Assembly: GCF_900107535.1 (NCBI RefSeq)
Contig: NZ_FNRA01000005.1
Span: 62,001-126,000, forward strand
From: Pedobacter hartonius
GTDB lineage: Bacteria > Bacteroidota > Bacteroidia > Sphingobacteriales > Sphingobacteriaceae
Length of the DNA stretch: 64,000 nucleotides
Direction: 5' to 3'
Shown here: positions 62,501 through 64,000 of the stretch, in pieces
Numbering within the stretch: position 1 is the stretch's first letter
Layout: the number at the start of each line of letters is the position of its first letter
Translations under genes and position numbers: made by a program
Notes under the pieces: generated by a model
What the model was told of the DNA's origin: nothing
Seen by the model: the letters and a program-made list of their open reading frames with translations, nothing else
Databases searched by the model: none

Positions 62501-62755
62501 ATGGAAATTACTACGTACACTGCTTTCAGGCAGCACTTAAAGTCATTTCTGGATAAAGTTTTAGCAAGCCGCTCACCATTATTTGTTACCCGTTCAAACG
62601 GCGAAGATGTAGTGGTGATTTCAAAAGCTGATTATGACAGTATGCAAGAGACTTTTTATTTACTGAAAAGCCCTAAAAATGCTGCGAGATTGCTGGATGC
62701 GATTGAGAATCATCAAAAAGGGAAAGGCGGAGAAAGAACATTGATAGAGGAATGA
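62501..62755 (+). CDS. yefM: YefM-type antitoxin (Phd/YefM family)
   Basis: 84 aa from ATG 62501 (MEITTYTAFRQHLKSFLDKV), chosen because YefM proteins begin within a few residues of the xTYxxxRxxL helix; upstream in-frame ATGs at 62441-62483 overlap the operator. N-terminal DNA-binding fold (VTRSNGEDVVVISKADYDSM) and a C-terminal disordered toxin-binding tail (YLLKSPKNAARLLDAIENHQ). Represses its own promoter with YoeB as co-repressor. Overlaps the toxin gene by 4 nt. Confidence 0.93.
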   Translation: MEITTYTAFRQHLKSFLDKVLASRSPLFVTRSNGEDVVVISKADYDSMQETFYLLKSPKNAARLLDAIENHQKGKGGERTLIEE

Positions 62756-63006
62756 AGTTCATCTTTTCTGATCAGGCATGGGAAGACTATTTGTACTGGC
62801 AGAAAATGGATAAATCAATTCTGAAGAAAATCAATTCTTTGCTGAAGGAAATTGAAAGAACTCCATTCGAAGGCGCAGGCAAACCTGAACCGTTGAAATA
62901 CAACCTGGATGATTGCTGGTCGCGAAGGATAAATCTTGAACACCGTCTTGTATATACAATTGACAGGGATTCAGTTGTGGTATTACAAAGCCGGTATCAT
63001 TACTAA
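62752..63006 (+). CDS. yoeB: YoeB-type toxin, ribosome-dependent mRNA endonuclease
   Basis: 84 aa, the same length as E. coli YoeB. The catalytic residues fall at the same positions: Glu46 in GKPEPLKY, Arg65 in LEHRLVY and the C-terminal His83-Tyr84 (SRYHY). YoeB cuts mRNA in the ribosomal A site after translation starts. All active residues are intact, so the pair should be functional. Translationally coupled to the antitoxin (ATGA). Confidence 0.95.
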   Translation: MKFIFSDQAWEDYLYWQKMDKSILKKINSLLKEIERTPFEGAGKPEPLKYNLDDCWSRRINLEHRLVYTIDRDSVVVLQSRYHY

Positions 63007-63275
63007 AACGGAAAAACAAAAACAACTGCAAATGTTATGCATTGCCCGCAGCAGTATGCATTTATAACTTTAGTCATTTATTGATAGCTCTTGGTGATAC
63101 GGGAAATATGAACAAGAGACATTTTTTATGAATCCTGTGCGTAGCTGCCCGGTGAATGGCGGAGGCGACAGGAAGTTTATCAGCGAATGATTGAGAGAGG
63201 CGTTCCATCAGACTTATATTTGTACGCCCTAAAATAGTTAAAGTCAGGTATTTTTTATGCTTTATTACAAGGAAG
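63007..63275. other. Intergenic stretch between yoeB and the GNAT gene
   Basis: 269 bp between convergent genes. A minus-strand frame is open here (to 63406) but runs over the acetyltransferase gene, has no recognisable domain and is probably not coding. No clear terminator was seen. Confidence 0.5.
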
Positions 63276-63773
63276 TTATGCGACGCGTTTGCCGAGTATC
63301 TTGAGGCTTCTTTCCTGTTCGTCCAATACGGCAATATCAGGCAGTGTGGCCCAGTCTTCAAAACCAAAATATCTGAACAGTTTGATACTGGCATCATTGT
63401 GTGCAAAGATGAAGCCCAGCAGTGTTTTGATGCCGAGCGCGGGAGCCTGAGCTATTGCATAAGCCAGGACTGCTTTTCCGTATCCCTTGCCTCTGTATTT
63501 TTCATCGAGATAGATGCTGATTTCTGCAGTTGCTGCATAGGCGGGCCTGCCATAGAATGCCTGGAAGCTTAGCCAGCCTGCTACCTGATGGTCTTTGTCC
63601 TCAATGATCCAAAGGGGATACCTTTCAGCGGAGTGATCATCAAACCATTTGATCCGGCTTTCAGTAGTTACCGGATCGGTGTCAGCAGTGACCATTCTTG
63701 ATGCCACTGTGGAATTATAAATTTCAACTATTTTATTTAAGTCTGATCGTGTTGCGTCTCTGTATTGAAGCAT
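63276..63773 (-). CDS. GNAT-family N-acetyltransferase (phosphinothricin-acetyltransferase-like)
   Basis: 165 aa single GNAT domain: YRDATRSDLNKIVEIYNSTV at the N-terminus, WIIEDKDHQVAGWLSFQAFY, the acetyl-CoA-binding loop YLDEKYRGKGYGKAVL (Q/RxxGxG/A) and FIFAHNDASIKLFRYFGFED. The pattern fits the Pat/YncA group, which acetylates amino groups of small molecules such as phosphinothricin or methionine sulfone. No operon partner. Confidence 0.9.
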   Translation of the reverse strand: MLQYRDATRSDLNKIVEIYNSTVASRMVTADTDPVTTESRIKWFDDHSAERYPLWIIEDKDHQVAGWLSFQAFYGRPAYAATAEISIYLDEKYRGKGYGKAVLAYAIAQAPALGIKTLLGFIFAHNDASIKLFRYFGFEDWATLPDIAVLDEQERSLKILGKRVA

Positions 63774-63852
63774 GTTTTGTAGTGAGGCTTCAAAGCTATT
63801 GTTTAGGGTATTAAAATCAAAACCAAAAATGAAAATTATTTGAAGATAAAGA

Positions 63853-63890
63853 TGCCGGACCGGCCTTGGCCCCGGCGTTGTTGCCGGAGG
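63853..63890. other. GC-rich, repeat-prone patch near the window end
   Basis: A short block with CCGG four times and GGCC twice stands in AT-rich surroundings and can form several alternative hairpins (for example GCCGG with CCGGC). No gene was recognised from 63774 to 64000. Confidence 0.4.
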
Positions 63891-64000
63891 ATTTTAGGTG
63901 TGCAATAGCTGGTTGTCAGTATAGTGTTACCTGCGTATGGATGAAAGCATATTAAACCTGGTATAAAGCTATATTAGAACTATAAGTGATAAGTCATTGA

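Noticed and set aside
63074..63406. Open minus-strand frame of 110 codons overlapping the GNAT gene
   Set aside because: It overlaps a clear acetyltransferase gene out of frame by about 130 nt, shows no domain or composition of a real protein, and lacks a promoter box.
1..64000. tRNA, rRNA, CRISPR array, insertion sequence or prophage genes
   Set aside because: None was recognised when reading the intergenic regions on both strands; tools such as tRNAscan or a repeat finder would be needed to exclude short or degenerate cases.

Overview
The window looks like the chromosome of a Bacteroidota bacterium of the Sphingobacteriaceae type (Pedobacter-like). The evidence is three SusC/SusD outer-membrane pairs, a FecR anti-sigma factor, an ECF sigma factor, start sites without Shine-Dalgarno motifs, and many upstream boxes of the Bacteroidota form TAnnTTTG. 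No rRNA, tRNA, CRISPR array, transposase or prophage was recognised.

Region 1 (1-13821) is mostly housekeeping. On the minus strand lie rpmB, rpmG and a DUF4295 ribosomal protein, a terminator, then ftsY, rimO, bshC (bacillithiol) and a truncated malate/lactate dehydrogenase. On the plus strand lie acs and a CsbD-like stress protein. The 442-bp gap between csbD and a convergent M16 peptidase gene holds two copies of an unusual hairpin element: a conserved core of about 45 nt held between arms that pair perfectly or nearly so but share no sequence between copies. surE, a small membrane protein and lpxB follow as overlapping genes.

Region 2 (13847-17522) contains three receiver-only response regulators around a hexulose-phosphate synthase / hexulose-phosphate isomerase operon and a divergent AraC regulator.

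Region 3 (17739-26039) is a ROK regulator in one transcription unit with SusC/SusD, then a YdcF-like protein and an ECF sigma factor with no adjacent anti-sigma gene.

Region 4 (26049-54897) is a large glycan-utilisation locus. A tight minus-strand operon (DUF5107-TPR protein, PhyH-type dioxygenase, TIM-barrel isomerase, sugar MFS permease, M28 peptidase) diverges from a LacI-type regulator. A second minus-strand block encodes a methyltransferase, a CBM9-like protein, a GH141-like beta-helix protein and a DUF6067-like hydrolase. A plus-strand operon encodes SusC, SusD, GH3, GH78, GH28 and DUF2264 proteins. GH28 plus GH78 plus the other enzymes suggests rhamnogalacturonan or another rhamnose-containing pectic polymer. 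The same palindrome, TGTGTWCGCACACA, lies about 57-61 bp upstream of the predicted start of both the DUF5107 operon and the SusC operon, linking the two blocks.

Region 5 (54903-64000) holds an unrecognised two-gene module, a FecR-SusC(STN)-SusD cluster without its sigma factor, a decayed gene that looks like a GH92 mannosidase remnant, a YefM-YoeB toxin-antitoxin pair with a recognisable operator, and a GNAT acetyltransferase.

Gene calls rest on recognising protein families by eye. Promoters, operators and start choices are inferences from sequence pattern.
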